A DNA stretch of 23,700 bases, from assembly GCA_934163035.1 (NCBI GenBank), contig CAKPJX010000014.1, positions 1 to 23,700 of the forward strand, in the 5' to 3' direction. The position numbers and the translations under genes are program-made. This stretch comes from an uncultured Bacilli bacterium (GTDB lineage Bacteria > Bacillota_I > Bacilli_A > RF39 > UBA660). Within the stretch, counting starts at the first letter, position 1. Each line of letters begins with the position of its first letter. Under the pieces are notes generated by a model that was given only the letters and a program-made list of their open reading frames with translations, had not been told where the DNA came from and made no database searches. Shown here in pieces: positions 15,499 through 23,660 of the stretch.

Positions 15499-17229
15499 TT
15501 ATTTATTTTTTAATTCTGATTCATAAAGGTGACGATATACTTCACTATTTTTTAGTAACTCACTGTGACTTCCCTCATCAGATATTTTGCCATCTTCTAA
15601 CACCAATATTCTATCACTATCTATTACCGTACTTAAACGATGAGCTATTATTAATATTGTATATTCGTTTTTCATATTATCAATTGCCTTTTTGATACTT
15701 GATTGTGTTTCATTATCTAATGCAGAGGTTGCCTCGTCAAAAAGAATTATTTCTGTTTTTTGAACCAAAGCTCTAGCAATTGCTAGTCTTTGTCTTTGTC
15801 CTCCTGATAGGCTTATTCCTCCTTCGCCTACTACTGTATTATAACCTTCTGGTAAGGATGTTATGAAATCGTCAAGGCAAGCTATTTTACAAGCCTTTAT
15901 CATTTCAGCATCGGTTATGTCGGACTTTACCAGGCGAAGATTTTCTCTGATACTCATATTAAATATATACGGATTCTGACTGATGACTGTTATATTTCCA
16001 CGAATTGAGTCTTTATCCAATTCTTTAATACTTATACCGTCTATCGTTATGTCACCTTTATCTATGTCATACATTTTACACAATAGACTAAATACTGTAC
16101 TTTTTCCAGCTCCAGATTTTCCAACAAAAGCTACTGTTGAATTAGCCTTTATCTTAAAACTCATATTTTTAATAACAGGAACATCATCTTTATAACTAAA
16201 AGTAACATTTTTAAATTCAAAATCACCATTTATTTTATCTATATGCTTTTTTCCAAATTCTTCTTTTTTAAATTCATCCCCATTTATAATACTAAATATA
16301 CGTTCAGATGATAAATTAAAATCTTTAGCTTTTTCTAATAGCTGACTAACATAAAATACTATTGATGTTAATCTTGCACTGTAGTTATGAATTACCAAAG
16401 CATTTGGTATAGATAACATATTTTTAATAATAAGAAACACTGATATGCAAATGTTTCCTGTATCAAATATATCAGTTATACACCCTGAAAGTAACACATA
16501 GTTTCTATCTGTTTTGTTCATGAGATATTTCTCCTGATTTAAATTTACAATCTTTGAATTCAATTCCTTTACAAAACTCTTTTCAGCATTAAGCATTTTT
16601 ATATCACGAGCTCCTCGAACTAATTCTCCAATAAATCCGGATACTTTTTCGTGTTTAACTCGATAAGCTTTATCTTGTTTATTAATAGTAATAACTCTTC
16701 TTTTTTCTGACAAGTAAATACAACAAACCATAATTAATAAATATACAAATAGTATCTTGTTAATTATGAATATCGCAACAAAAATCCCTATGTCGGTTAG
16801 TATATTTGTCAAATAAATATTTAGAACAACAAAGATATCGGCTATTTTACTAGCATCATTGGTAAGTCTTTGGATAAAGACGCCAGAACCTTTTTCATCA
16901 AGGCACTTATTCTCTATTTTTAATATTTCTTCTCCAAGTCTTGTTTGAACCTCATTAAATGTTTCTCTGTAAATTTTCTGTCTAAAATAACTTGTAGCAT
17001 ATTTAGCAAAATTTCTAAATATTTCTATAAAGAATATAACTATACTTATTAGTAAAACTTGTTTAAACTTACTAGCCGTTAGCTGGACAATTATTTTGGC
17101 ACTTAATATTGGAATAAATAAGTTAATTGCTATAAATATTATGTTAAAAAATATATAGAGATAGATTAGTTTTTTTTGATTTTTTCCGTAGTGCCATGCC
17201 TGATTTAAGTTTTTAAAAAATTCTTTCAT
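15499..17229 (-). CDS. ABC exporter, fused membrane and ATPase domains
   Basis: The 576-residue half-transporter has six transmembrane helices within about residues 18-300 and a nucleotide-binding domain from about 335. Visible motifs are Walker A GKSGAGKS (~370), Q-loop ISQNPYIF, signature LSGGQRQR (~473), Walker B IILFDEATSALD (~495) and the H-loop AHRLSTV (~530). It probably works as a homodimer, since no partner gene is adjacent; lipid, drug or peptide export are all possible and the substrate cannot be read from sequence. GAGGGGATGATAAA precedes the ATG. Two palindromes just upstream (17256-17311) suggest repression by a regulator encoded elsewhere. Confidence 0.92.
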   Translation of the reverse strand: MKEFFKNLNQAWHYGKNQKKLIYLYIFFNIIFIAINLFIPILSAKIIVQLTASKFKQVLLISIVIFFIEIFRNFAKYATSYFRQKIYRETFNEVQTRLGEEILKIENKCLDEKGSGVFIQRLTNDASKIADIFVVLNIYLTNILTDIGIFVAIFIINKILFVYLLIMVCCIYLSEKRRVITINKQDKAYRVKHEKVSGFIGELVRGARDIKMLNAEKSFVKELNSKIVNLNQEKYLMNKTDRNYVLLSGCITDIFDTGNICISVFLIIKNMLSIPNALVIHNYSARLTSIVFYVSQLLEKAKDFNLSSERIFSIINGDEFKKEEFGKKHIDKINGDFEFKNVTFSYKDDVPVIKNMSFKIKANSTVAFVGKSGAGKSTVFSLLCKMYDIDKGDITIDGISIKELDKDSIRGNITVISQNPYIFNMSIRENLRLVKSDITDAEMIKACKIACLDDFITSLPEGYNTVVGEGGISLSGGQRQRLAIARALVQKTEIILFDEATSALDNETQSSIKKAIDNMKNEYTILIIAHRLSTVIDSDRILVLEDGKISDEGSHSELLKNSEVYRHLYESELKNK

Positions 17230-17255
17230 TTTATCATCCCCTCGTATAATATATT

Positions 17256-17279
17256 TTGTAAGTTAGCTTTAACTTACAA
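17256..17279. promoter_or_regulatory. Palindrome 1 upstream of the ABC exporter
   Basis: Ten-base perfect arms TTGTAAGTTA/TAACTTACAA flank GCTT. It is 26 bases before the ABC exporter ATG and shares a core, AGTTAAA followed by (A/G)CTAAC, with palindrome 2. A repressor operator is likely. Confidence 0.55.
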
Positions 17280-17294
17280 TTTAATATCTTTATA

Positions 17295-17311
17295 GTTAGT
17301 TTTTAACTAAC
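17295..17311. promoter_or_regulatory. Palindrome 2 upstream of the ABC exporter
   Basis: GTTAGTT/AACTAAC with a 3-base spacer. It is about 38 bases from palindrome 1 centre to centre, with a related core. MarR-type repressors often bind sites of this kind, but no regulator gene is present in the window. Confidence 0.5.
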
Positions 17312-17406
17312 AAATTTATTTATTTATTGGTTGAGATACTCTAGTGTTAAAATATTATTGAAATATTTTTGACTGAGATCTATTCATACGTCTCCTGTAA
17401 CTCTTT

Positions 17407-18406
17407 ATGGTGTTTACTCAGAAAGAATGTTTCTCTGATATTGAAAAAATAGATCCCTCAGACGCATATATCCTTGCCGACTTTGCGAGAGTTGGCAGAA
17501 CTAAACCATTACATCCTTTTCGTGGCTCACAATACATTGCTCTTCAACGTTTAACTAGACAAAGATATCATATCTCAAAACCTTGTTAAAGAAAAACTTT
17601 ATGTTATGAATAGCATTTATTTATCTTTCTCAGGTTTAATTATTGCTGACAAGAAGAACAAACCATTTTTTAATATGTTTGGTGCTACTTCTTGTGCAAT
17701 TTTTGATAACTTTGACTCCCCAGATCAAATTGCACAAACTCCTGTTGATTCTTTGTTAGATTTAATTTCTAAAGTTGGGAAAAATCGAACTAAAAACCCA
17801 AATGAGAAGATTGATTTACTTAACAAAGCTGCTCGCTCTTCTTATCGATTAGATCAAACAGCTTATAATGGTATCAATATTGCTGTCGCTTCTTCTTTAA
17901 GCACAATTAGATTCCTAGAAAATAAACTTAAACAAGTTGATAAGGCAATTTTAGATACTGTTAATGGTTTGAATTCCAATGCTTATAATTCTTTGCTTTC
18001 TATTCGTGGTATCGGTAAAGTTTATGTTGCCGGTATTTTAGCTGAAATTGGTTCTATTGATTATTTCAAACACAATTCTAATTTAGCTAAATATGCAGGT
18101 CTTTACTTGAATAGAACTCAATCAGGTAAATTTGAAAAAGAAGATAAAAAGTTTTCTCAGCATGCAAATAAGTATCTTCGTTATTACCTAATTGAGGCCA
18201 CTGCTTCTTGTGTTAGAATGAATTTTCCTTTTATTAAGAATTTTTATGACTCTAAATTTTCTAAATTTAAGGAATCTACTAAACATCAACATAAACGTGT
18301 GCTCGTTTTATCTGCTCGTAAACTTGTTAGATTGATTTTTGGATTACTGCGAAAAAATCAATATTACTGTCCATTAGACTCGAATATTCAATCTTTAATA
18401 AACTGA
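17407..18406 (+). pseudogene. IS110-family transposase, truncated and frameshifted
   Basis: Two frames together encode the middle and end of an IS110 transposase. The first (17407-17589) has IEKIDPSDAYILADFARVGR and QYIALQRLTRQRYH, the end of the DEDD catalytic domain. The second (17606-18406) carries the C-terminal Transposase_20 region with LLSIRGIGKVYVAGILAEIG, LAKYAGLY and the following KYLRYYLIEA. Removing one base near 17580 (in AACCTTGTTAAA) joins them without loss. The N-terminus with the first catalytic Asp is missing; the frame opens only at 17407 and no IS110 start is found upstream. The element cannot move by itself. IS110 ends carry the bridge RNA; the left one appears lost here. 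Confidence 0.88.
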
Positions 18407-18514
18407 GTTCGTTTTAAAGTGAACTAATGTTTAGTTTTATACTAAGCACTTTTTAGCATGGAATAATTCATTTGGTAAGTGAGAAATTATTTAAAAACTT
18501 CCATATTTTTTATC

Positions 18515-18544
18515 TTGACATATTACCAGATGTCTTTGTATATA
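18515..18544 (+). promoter_or_regulatory. Candidate promoter of the deaminase gene
   Basis: Perfect TTGACA (18515-18520), 18-base spacer and TATATA (18539-18544), about 85 bases before the deaminase ATG and just past the IS110 remnant. An alternative TATAAT-like box lies nearer the gene. Confidence 0.45.
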
Positions 18545-18628
18545 TCAAGTAGATTATATTATAATTTTATTAGTATGTAAATTGTTAATCATCATATTTC
18601 ATGATACAATATTGTTGAAGGAGTATGT

Positions 18629-19156
18629 ATGAAAGCTGGTGAAAATGGTAAAAGTTTAAAAAGAGATAATTATATAACATGGGACCAATATTTTATGGGC
18701 ATAGCTAAACTATCTTCGCTTCGTAGTAAAGATCCTAATACACAGGTTGGATGCTGTATAGTTAGTAGTGATAATAGAATATTATCTGTTGGATACAATG
18801 GCGCTCCTAATGGATTTGATGATGATCAATTTCCTTGGGGGAGAGACGGAAAAAAGCTAGAAACTAAATATATGTATGTGTGTCATAGTTAACTGAATGC
18901 TATTTTGAATTATCGTGGCAATACAATGGATATGCAGGGAGCAAAAATATATGTAAGGTATTTTCCTTGTAATGAGTGTGCTAAGGCAATAATTCAATCG
19001 GGTATTAAAGAAGTTATTTACTCACATTCATATGATTATGATAATCATACTGATGAAATGGAAGCCTCAATTAAAATGTTTAATGAATGTGCCGTAAGAT
19101 ATAGAAAATTTGACAGTTCAAAGTGTGAGAAGATTGTTTTATCACTAAACGATTAA
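18629..19156 (+). pseudogene. Deoxycytidylate deaminase interrupted by an in-frame stop
   Basis: The two halves lie in one frame. The first (87 residues) has SLRSKDPNTQVGCCIVS, VGYNGAPNGF and ends YVCHS; the second resumes LNAILNYRG and has YVRYFPCNECAKAII. dCMP deaminases read H-[AS]-E-L-N-A here, so TAA (18890-18892) replaces the codon of the Glu that shuttles protons beside the zinc His. A single G-to-T change would produce it from GAA. The zinc Cys pair (PCNEC) is intact. AAGGAG precedes the ATG. A working enzyme would make dUMP for thymidylate synthesis. Either a recent loss, a sequencing error, or stop-codon readthrough. Confidence 0.88.
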
Positions 19157-19187
19157 AAGCATAGAAATCATAAGATACTATGCTTTT
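19155..19187. terminator. Bidirectional terminator between the deaminase and cyclophilin genes
   Basis: AAAAGCATAG/CTATGCTTTT form a 10-bp stem around a 13-base loop. T-rich runs lie on both sides, so it can end the plus-strand deaminase transcript and the minus-strand cyclophilin transcript. Confidence 0.8.
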
Positions 19188-19223
19188 TATTTATTGTACT
19201 TTTAATTTTGGTGTTTTTTATTA

Positions 19224-19934
19224 TTATTCAGTAATCTTTTCTACTTCTGGATATTCTTTTCCTTTTAAATCTATTATGGCTTTTTTTATCTTTAGATTTG
19301 TTTTTAATTGTCCTGTTGTATTGTCAGCCACTTGTTCATTAGAGATGATTTTTTCAATATTATTCCAACCATCTATTACCTTACCAAAGGCTGCATATTC
19401 ACCATCTAAATGTGTAGCTTCGTCTAGCATTATGAAAAACTGACTCCCAGCAGAATCATATGAATTGGCAGTCCTTGCCATAGAAACAGTTCCCTTTTTA
19501 TGTTTTAATTCATTGTTAACTCCATTTTTTGAAAATTCGCCTTTTATGGTATAATCAGGTCCTCCCATACCAGTTCCGGTTGGATCTCCTCCTTGTAAGA
19601 CAAAGCCTTTTACTAATCTGTGCAACGTGTTATTATCATAAAAACCACTCTTTATCAATGAAATGAAGTTATTAACTGTATTAGGCGCATACTCTGGATA
19701 TAATTCAATTACTATTGTTCCATACTTTTCTATGTATAGTGCAGCAACTGGATTTTCCGTACTATATTGTTTTAGGTCTACTACATTCCCATTGCTATTA
19801 TAGTTTATATTAAGAAGGTCTTCCTTAATTTCTGACTTTGTTTTTTTGCAGCCTGTTAGTAATAAAAATACTGTAATTATTATTAAGGGCATTAGTATTT
19901 TTTTTGTATTTTTTTTAGTTAAATGGTTGTTCAT
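19224..19934 (-). CDS. Cyclophilin-type peptidyl-prolyl isomerase lipoprotein
   Basis: The 236-residue protein has a lipoprotein signal (basic start, hydrophobic run about 14-27, lipobox LLTGC with Cys near 29). The cyclophilin domain from about 64 shows IVIELYPEYAPNTVNNF, LHRLVKGFVLQGGDPTGTG, GTVSMART, SAGSQFFIML and YAAFGKVIDG, the usual active-site set (R, F, Q, F around HRLVKGFVLQGG and GSQFF). It should help fold exported proteins on the outer face of the membrane. AGGAG precedes ATG, and a promoter lies at 19956-19983. Confidence 0.94.
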   Translation of the reverse strand: MNNHLTKKNTKKILMPLIIITVFLLLTGCKKTKSEIKEDLLNINYNSNGNVVDLKQYSTENPVAALYIEKYGTIVIELYPEYAPNTVNNFISLIKSGFYDNNTLHRLVKGFVLQGGDPTGTGMGGPDYTIKGEFSKNGVNNELKHKKGTVSMARTANSYDSAGSQFFIMLDEATHLDGEYAAFGKVIDGWNNIEKIISNEQVADNTTGQLKTNLKIKKAIIDLKGKEYPEVEKITE

Positions 19935-19955
19935 TTTGCTTCTCCTTATAATATG

Positions 19956-19983
19956 ATTCTATCATAAAATTTATTTTTTACAA
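19956..19983 (-). promoter_or_regulatory. Candidate promoter of the cyclophilin gene
   Basis: Minus strand TTGTAA (19978-19983), 16-base spacer, TAGAAT (19956-19961), 22 bases before the ATG. Confidence 0.5.
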
Positions 19984-20033
19984 TACTTCTTTATTTAAAC
20001 TCGTGAATTTGGTACAATTGATATGGTGATAAT

Positions 20034-20954
20034 ATGACTCGTGAAGAATTGAATCATGACAAACAAAAGAAAATTACTGATGAAGCTTATAGAGAGCAAA
20101 GAAAGAAAATTGTCTTATTCATTTTTAAAATTATAGTACTACTTATAGTATCCTTCTTTTTATTCTATTTATATAACACTTATATTTCTACAGCTAAGGT
20201 AATTGTTAAAGAAGAAAGAATTATTAGCAAAAAAATACCTCAAAACTTCGATGGTGTAAAGGTAGTTCAGTTTTCTGACTTGCATTATGGTAGCAATATA
20301 TTTCTAAATGAGTTAGAAGAACTTATAAAATTGATTAACAGTAGGAACCCTGATTTAGTTGTATTTACTGGAGACTTAATTGATCCTTCATATAAGCTTA
20401 AAGATAATGAGCAGGAAAAAATAATAAAGTCATTATCTAATATCAATGCCTCATTGGGAAAATATGCAATAGGTGGTGACGAGGATAGAGATGATTTGTC
20501 ATCTATTTTTAATCAAAGTGAATTTGTATTTCTTGATAATAGTTATGATTTGATATTTAAAGATAATGGTAGCCCTATTTTAATTGTTGGAAATTCAAGT
20601 ATGTTAAAAAGCAAAAGCGATATTAATAAAGCATATAGTTATTTTAGCGATGATACCAATAATAAAGATGTATATACGATAAGTTTAATACATGAGCCTG
20701 ACTTAACCGATCAGATTTTAAATAAATATAAATCTGATTTGATATTGGCTGGTCATTCTCATAATGGAAACATTGGAATACCTTATCTAAAAGACTTGAT
20801 TAAGATTAAGGGAGCTAAAAATTATTATGACTCATTTTATAAAATTCAGGATACTAATTTGTATATTTCTAGTGGAATTGGTACAAATGGTAATGGTGTA
20901 AGAATCATGTGTCAACCAAGTATTAACTTTTTTAGGCTTTCTTCTACAAAATAA
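20034..20954 (+). CDS. Membrane-anchored metallophosphoesterase (calcineurin-like)
   Basis: The 306-residue protein has a charged N-terminus, one transmembrane helix (about 28-47) and an outward metallophosphoesterase domain. Motifs are FSDLHYG (D-x-H), FTGDLID (G-D), LIHEPD (His) and LAGHSHNG (G-H-x-H). The usual G-N-H-D/E motif is replaced by GGDEDRD, so the Asn and His ligand/catalytic positions are changed. The family includes YkuE/YpbG-type phosphoesterases of unclear substrate. GGTGATA lies before the ATG, and TACAAT 16 bases before the ATG may be its -10 box. It diverges from the cyclophilin gene. Confidence 0.85.
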   Translation: MTREELNHDKQKKITDEAYREQRKKIVLFIFKIIVLLIVSFFLFYLYNTYISTAKVIVKEERIISKKIPQNFDGVKVVQFSDLHYGSNIFLNELEELIKLINSRNPDLVVFTGDLIDPSYKLKDNEQEKIIKSLSNINASLGKYAIGGDEDRDDLSSIFNQSEFVFLDNSYDLIFKDNGSPILIVGNSSMLKSKSDINKAYSYFSDDTNNKDVYTISLIHEPDLTDQILNKYKSDLILAGHSHNGNIGIPYLKDLIKIKGAKNYYDSFYKIQDTNLYISSGIGTNGNGVRIMCQPSINFFRLSSTK

Positions 20955-20996
20955 TTAACAGCTAAGGAAATTATTTCCATTATTAAAAAGTAATTT

Positions 20997-22016
20997 TTAT
21001 TTTTTGTAAATAGGTATACTACCTATTTTTTTGTTATCTAAAAAGATTAATATTTTGCCTACTCTTGCATTTTTAGATGTTCCTGCTTTTTTTACGATTT
21101 CAGCCTTAGTGTTAATCATGTTTATTTCTTCGTCTGTTAGAGGGTAAGTGAAAGACTTCTTTATATAAATTTCACCATCGTAAAATGCTTTGTCTATATA
21201 AAAATTATTTTTATCAATAATTGTGTATGATTTATATTTTGAAAACATTAACTCATATAAGGAACGATGGGTTTGATATTCATTTGGGTCGTTTAATGTT
21301 ACTATTGTTAAATTTAAATGATCTTTTGTTGCTGTTGTAACTAATGTTTTTCCTGCTGATGGGGTATATCCGTTTTTTCCACCTGTACAATTACTGTAAC
21401 TATTTAAAAGTTTGTTTCTATTATACCATAAGTACGTCTTTTTCCCAGTTGAGACAGTTCTTTTTTTTGTGCTTGTAATTTTTTTATATATTTTATTCTG
21501 TGAGGCATATTTAGAAAGCCGTGCCATGTCAGCGGCTGTTGAATAATTTTGAGTCTTTTCATCAAGTCCATGTGGATTTTTAAAGATTGTATTTTTCATG
21601 CCTATTTCCTTTGCCTTACTATTCATTAATTCTACAAATTTTTTTTCACTACCAGATACTACTATTGCTAATGTCTCGGATGCATCATTGCCACTTCTTA
21701 ATAAAAGACCATATAGGAGGTCAATTATTTTTATTTCTTCCCCAACCTCAATATATATGTTAGTTCCATACATGGAAAGAACTTCATTTCCAACTACTAC
21801 TTTTTTATTAATATCTATATTTTCTATAGTTACTATTGCTGTCATTATTTTTGTTGTTGATGCTATTAGCCTTTTCTGGTTAGAATTTTTTTCATATAGG
21901 ATTCGTCCACTATTTATATCCATAACAATGCTTGATTTTGATGTATCTTGTATTGCCATAATCTTTAGTGGAAATAATAATAGAAAGAAACCTATAATTA
22001 TTATATACTTTTTCAT
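20997..22016 (-). CDS. D-alanyl-D-alanine carboxypeptidase, S11 family (DacF/DacA-like)
   Basis: The 339-residue protein has a Sec signal peptide (hydrophobic run about 4-20, cleavage likely after KIMA). Serine peptidase motifs: S-x-x-K as STTK in LIASTTKIMTA, S-x-N as SGN in LRSGNDASE, and KNGYTPSAG at the place of K-T-G. It trims the terminal D-Ala from peptidoglycan side chains at the outer membrane face. No C-terminal amphipathic anchor is obvious and the length is below DacA. A TTG just before the ATG (22019) is too near the AGGTGA ribosome site, so ATG at 22014-22016 is preferred. The Thr-to-Asn change in K-T-G is unusual. Confidence 0.9.
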   Translation of the reverse strand: MKKYIIIIGFFLLLFPLKIMAIQDTSKSSIVMDINSGRILYEKNSNQKRLIASTTKIMTAIVTIENIDINKKVVVGNEVLSMYGTNIYIEVGEEIKIIDLLYGLLLRSGNDASETLAIVVSGSEKKFVELMNSKAKEIGMKNTIFKNPHGLDEKTQNYSTAADMARLSKYASQNKIYKKITSTKKRTVSTGKKTYLWYNRNKLLNSYSNCTGGKNGYTPSAGKTLVTTATKDHLNLTIVTLNDPNEYQTHRSLYELMFSKYKSYTIIDKNNFYIDKAFYDGEIYIKKSFTYPLTDEEINMINTKAEIVKKAGTSKNARVGKILIFLDNKKIGSIPIYKK

Positions 22017-22135
22017 CAAATCACCTATAAGATTATATGCCTTTATTTTTTTAATTATTTTGAGTTTTTAATAAATTATGTACATTATTGTAGAATACTG
22101 TTTTAATTGTTCTAATAATATAATGAGGTGATAAT

Positions 22136-22882
22136 GTGATTGATAAAAATATTGATGAATTGAAAAATGAATTTATTAAGATTAGACGTAAAGGATGGAT
22201 AAGGAGTACCGAATCTGGCACCGGATCTGTTGGTGATACTTTTGAAAATATGCTTGGATTGAAGAAAAATAATTTAGCTATTCCGGATTTTAAAGGGATA
22301 GAAATTAAAACAAATCGTGTGTCTAAAAATTGTTATATTACTCTATTTAGCAGTGCCTGTGATGGTAAAAAAAAGTATATTTTATATGAAATTAAAGAAA
22401 AATTTGGTTGGCCTGATAGAGAGTTTTCTAATGTAAAGATATTAAGAGTTAAAGTGTCTGCTAATAAACCAACTTACTTGAAAAATGGAATAAGCATGAT
22501 TCTATATATTGATTATGTTCAAAAAAAGGTTTGTTTAAGAATATATAAATACAAAAAACTTATTAATGAAGATGCATGGTGGACCTTTCAAATGCTCGAA
22601 GATAAACTATTAAAAAAATTGCAGTATTTGGCTTTTGTTGAGTCGAGTAATTCTTTTTTCAATGGTAGTGAACATTTTAAATATAAAAGTATTTATTTTT
22701 ATAGAATTAAAGGGTTTGATCACTTCTTACAATTACTTTTAAATGGCACAATAATACTGGAAATCAAATTTGGTGTTCATAGAACAGGTGTTAATATTGG
22801 TAAGTCATATGATCATGGTGCCAGTTTTGAATTAATGCGAGAAGATATTAAAAATCTATTTGAACTAGTATATAGCATTTAA
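22136..22882 (+). CDS. MvaI/BcnI-like type II restriction endonuclease
   Basis: The 248-residue soluble protein has the MvaI/BcnI pattern: GTGSVGDTFENMLG with E37, then PDFKGIEIKTNR giving D51, E56 and K58 of the PD-(D/E)xK active site, and near the C-terminus the conserved-looking SYDHGASFELMREDI. MvaI and BcnI cut CC(W)GG or CC(S)GG as monomers; the site here is unknown. Start is GTG at 22136, set by GAGGTG 5 bases before it; an overlapping ATG at 22134 meets TGA at once. No methyltransferase gene lies in the window, so it is either solitary, protected from elsewhere, or a nickase-like derivative. A terminator hairpin follows. Confidence 0.85.
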   Translation: MIDKNIDELKNEFIKIRRKGWIRSTESGTGSVGDTFENMLGLKKNNLAIPDFKGIEIKTNRVSKNCYITLFSSACDGKKKYILYEIKEKFGWPDREFSNVKILRVKVSANKPTYLKNGISMILYIDYVQKKVCLRIYKYKKLINEDAWWTFQMLEDKLLKKLQYLAFVESSNSFFNGSEHFKYKSIYFYRIKGFDHFLQLLLNGTIILEIKFGVHRTGVNIGKSYDHGASFELMREDIKNLFELVYSI

Positions 22883-22933
22883 TTTTGCCATCATAGTATA
22901 GATTTTTGTCCTAAAATTGTCCTAAGCAGTATA

Positions 22934-22962
22934 AAAATCTACCGTCCTAGACGGTAGATTTT
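22934..22962. terminator. Strong hairpin after the restriction endonuclease gene
   Basis: A perfect 13-bp stem (22934-22946 with 22950-22962) with a 3-base loop has an A-run on one side and T-run on the other, so it can act in both directions. It borders the GC-rich structured island. Confidence 0.75.
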
Positions 22963-23052
22963 CTCCCAAGCCTATAAGGCTGTCTGCAACTGCACGCTTT
23001 ACAGCGCTCCGTGGTCTGTCTCTTGCAGACTATCGCTTACTCCCCGTAAATG
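22963..23052. other. GC-rich structured island, possible RNA or mobile-element end
   Basis: About 54% G+C over 90 bases in DNA that is otherwise near 28%. GTCTGCAA (22982-22989) pairs with TTGCAGAC (23023-23030), and CACG (22993-22996) with CGTG (23010-23013) inside it. No open frame covers it on either strand. It may be the right end and guide-RNA scaffold of a lost IS200/IS605-type element, or another structured RNA. I cannot name the family. From 23053 to 23200 I see nothing else. Confidence 0.45.
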
Positions 23053-23200
23053 GGTCAATTTTCTCTAATGTCAATTGTTCTGTCATATGATCTTCTGTTA
23101 ATTGCTTATCTATATATTTTGTTCATTTTTTCCTACTATAAAATAATCTTCTCCTATACTTTGGTGCGAATACTAGGGCATCCGCATAAAAATATAAGGA

Positions 23201-23590
23201 TTAATATTCGTTAGGAATAACGTTAAATATTAGTCTTTTTATATTATCTAAATTATGATTATATAATGTTAGTTTTTTCTTAAAACTTAATTTAGTATTT
23301 ATTGGATCTAGTTTAGTTAAGTTATAACAAGTCTTTCTTATAATTGATAAGTTTTTTAAAGCATTTTCTTCTTTGGTAAACTCCAATCCTCTCTAAAATG
23401 AACATCTAAAATCCAATGTAAATTATTTTCTATAGTCCAGTGACTTCTTATTACTTTTGCAAACTATTCACCGGTCATCTTTAAATCTGAAATATAATAT
23501 TTTTCTTGTATAGAAACTTCACCATTAATTTCTACTCATACCAATCATACTTAATTTTTTCCTTAAAGACTCATCGCTAAAGCTAAATTG
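23201..23590 (-). pseudogene. Decayed ISAs1-type transposase, C-terminal part
   Basis: Joining frames on the minus strand gives an ISAs1 (H-repeat) transposase tail: IGMSR, then INGEVSIQEKYYISDL, then an in-frame TAG, FAKVIRSHWTIENNLHWILD, VHFRED, then after a frameshift EFTKEENALKNLSIIRKTCYNL to the stop at 23201. At least two frameshifts and one stop are present and the N-terminal half is missing. The conserved SHWTIENNLHW block makes the family call firm. It lies beside tRNA-Pro. Confidence 0.82.
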
Positions 23591-23614
23591 AACCCCCAGA
23601 CTATCTGGGTGGTT
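23591..23614 (+). terminator. Possible terminator hairpin, plus strand
   Basis: AACCCCCAGA (23591-23600) pairs with 23604-23614 with one bulged T and a CTA loop, followed by TTCTTT. No intact plus-strand gene lies just upstream, so it may also be a mobile-element remnant. Confidence 0.4.
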
Positions 23615-23630
23615 TTCTTTACACAATAAA

Positions 23631-23650
23631 AACGTTGATTTCTCAACGTT
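23631..23650 (-). terminator. Terminator of tRNA-Pro
   Basis: AACGTTGA/TCAACGTT form an 8-bp stem with a TTTC loop, followed on the minus strand by TTTTTATTG. It is closely similar to the tRNA-Ala terminator at 6032-6051. Confidence 0.78.
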
Positions 23651-23660
23651 AAATTACTTA

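Noticed and set aside
18893..19156. Second half of the deaminase as an independent gene starting at TTG
   Set aside because: It lacks the zinc His and catalytic Glu, has no ribosome site, and continues the same frame as the first half, so it is part of one interrupted gene.
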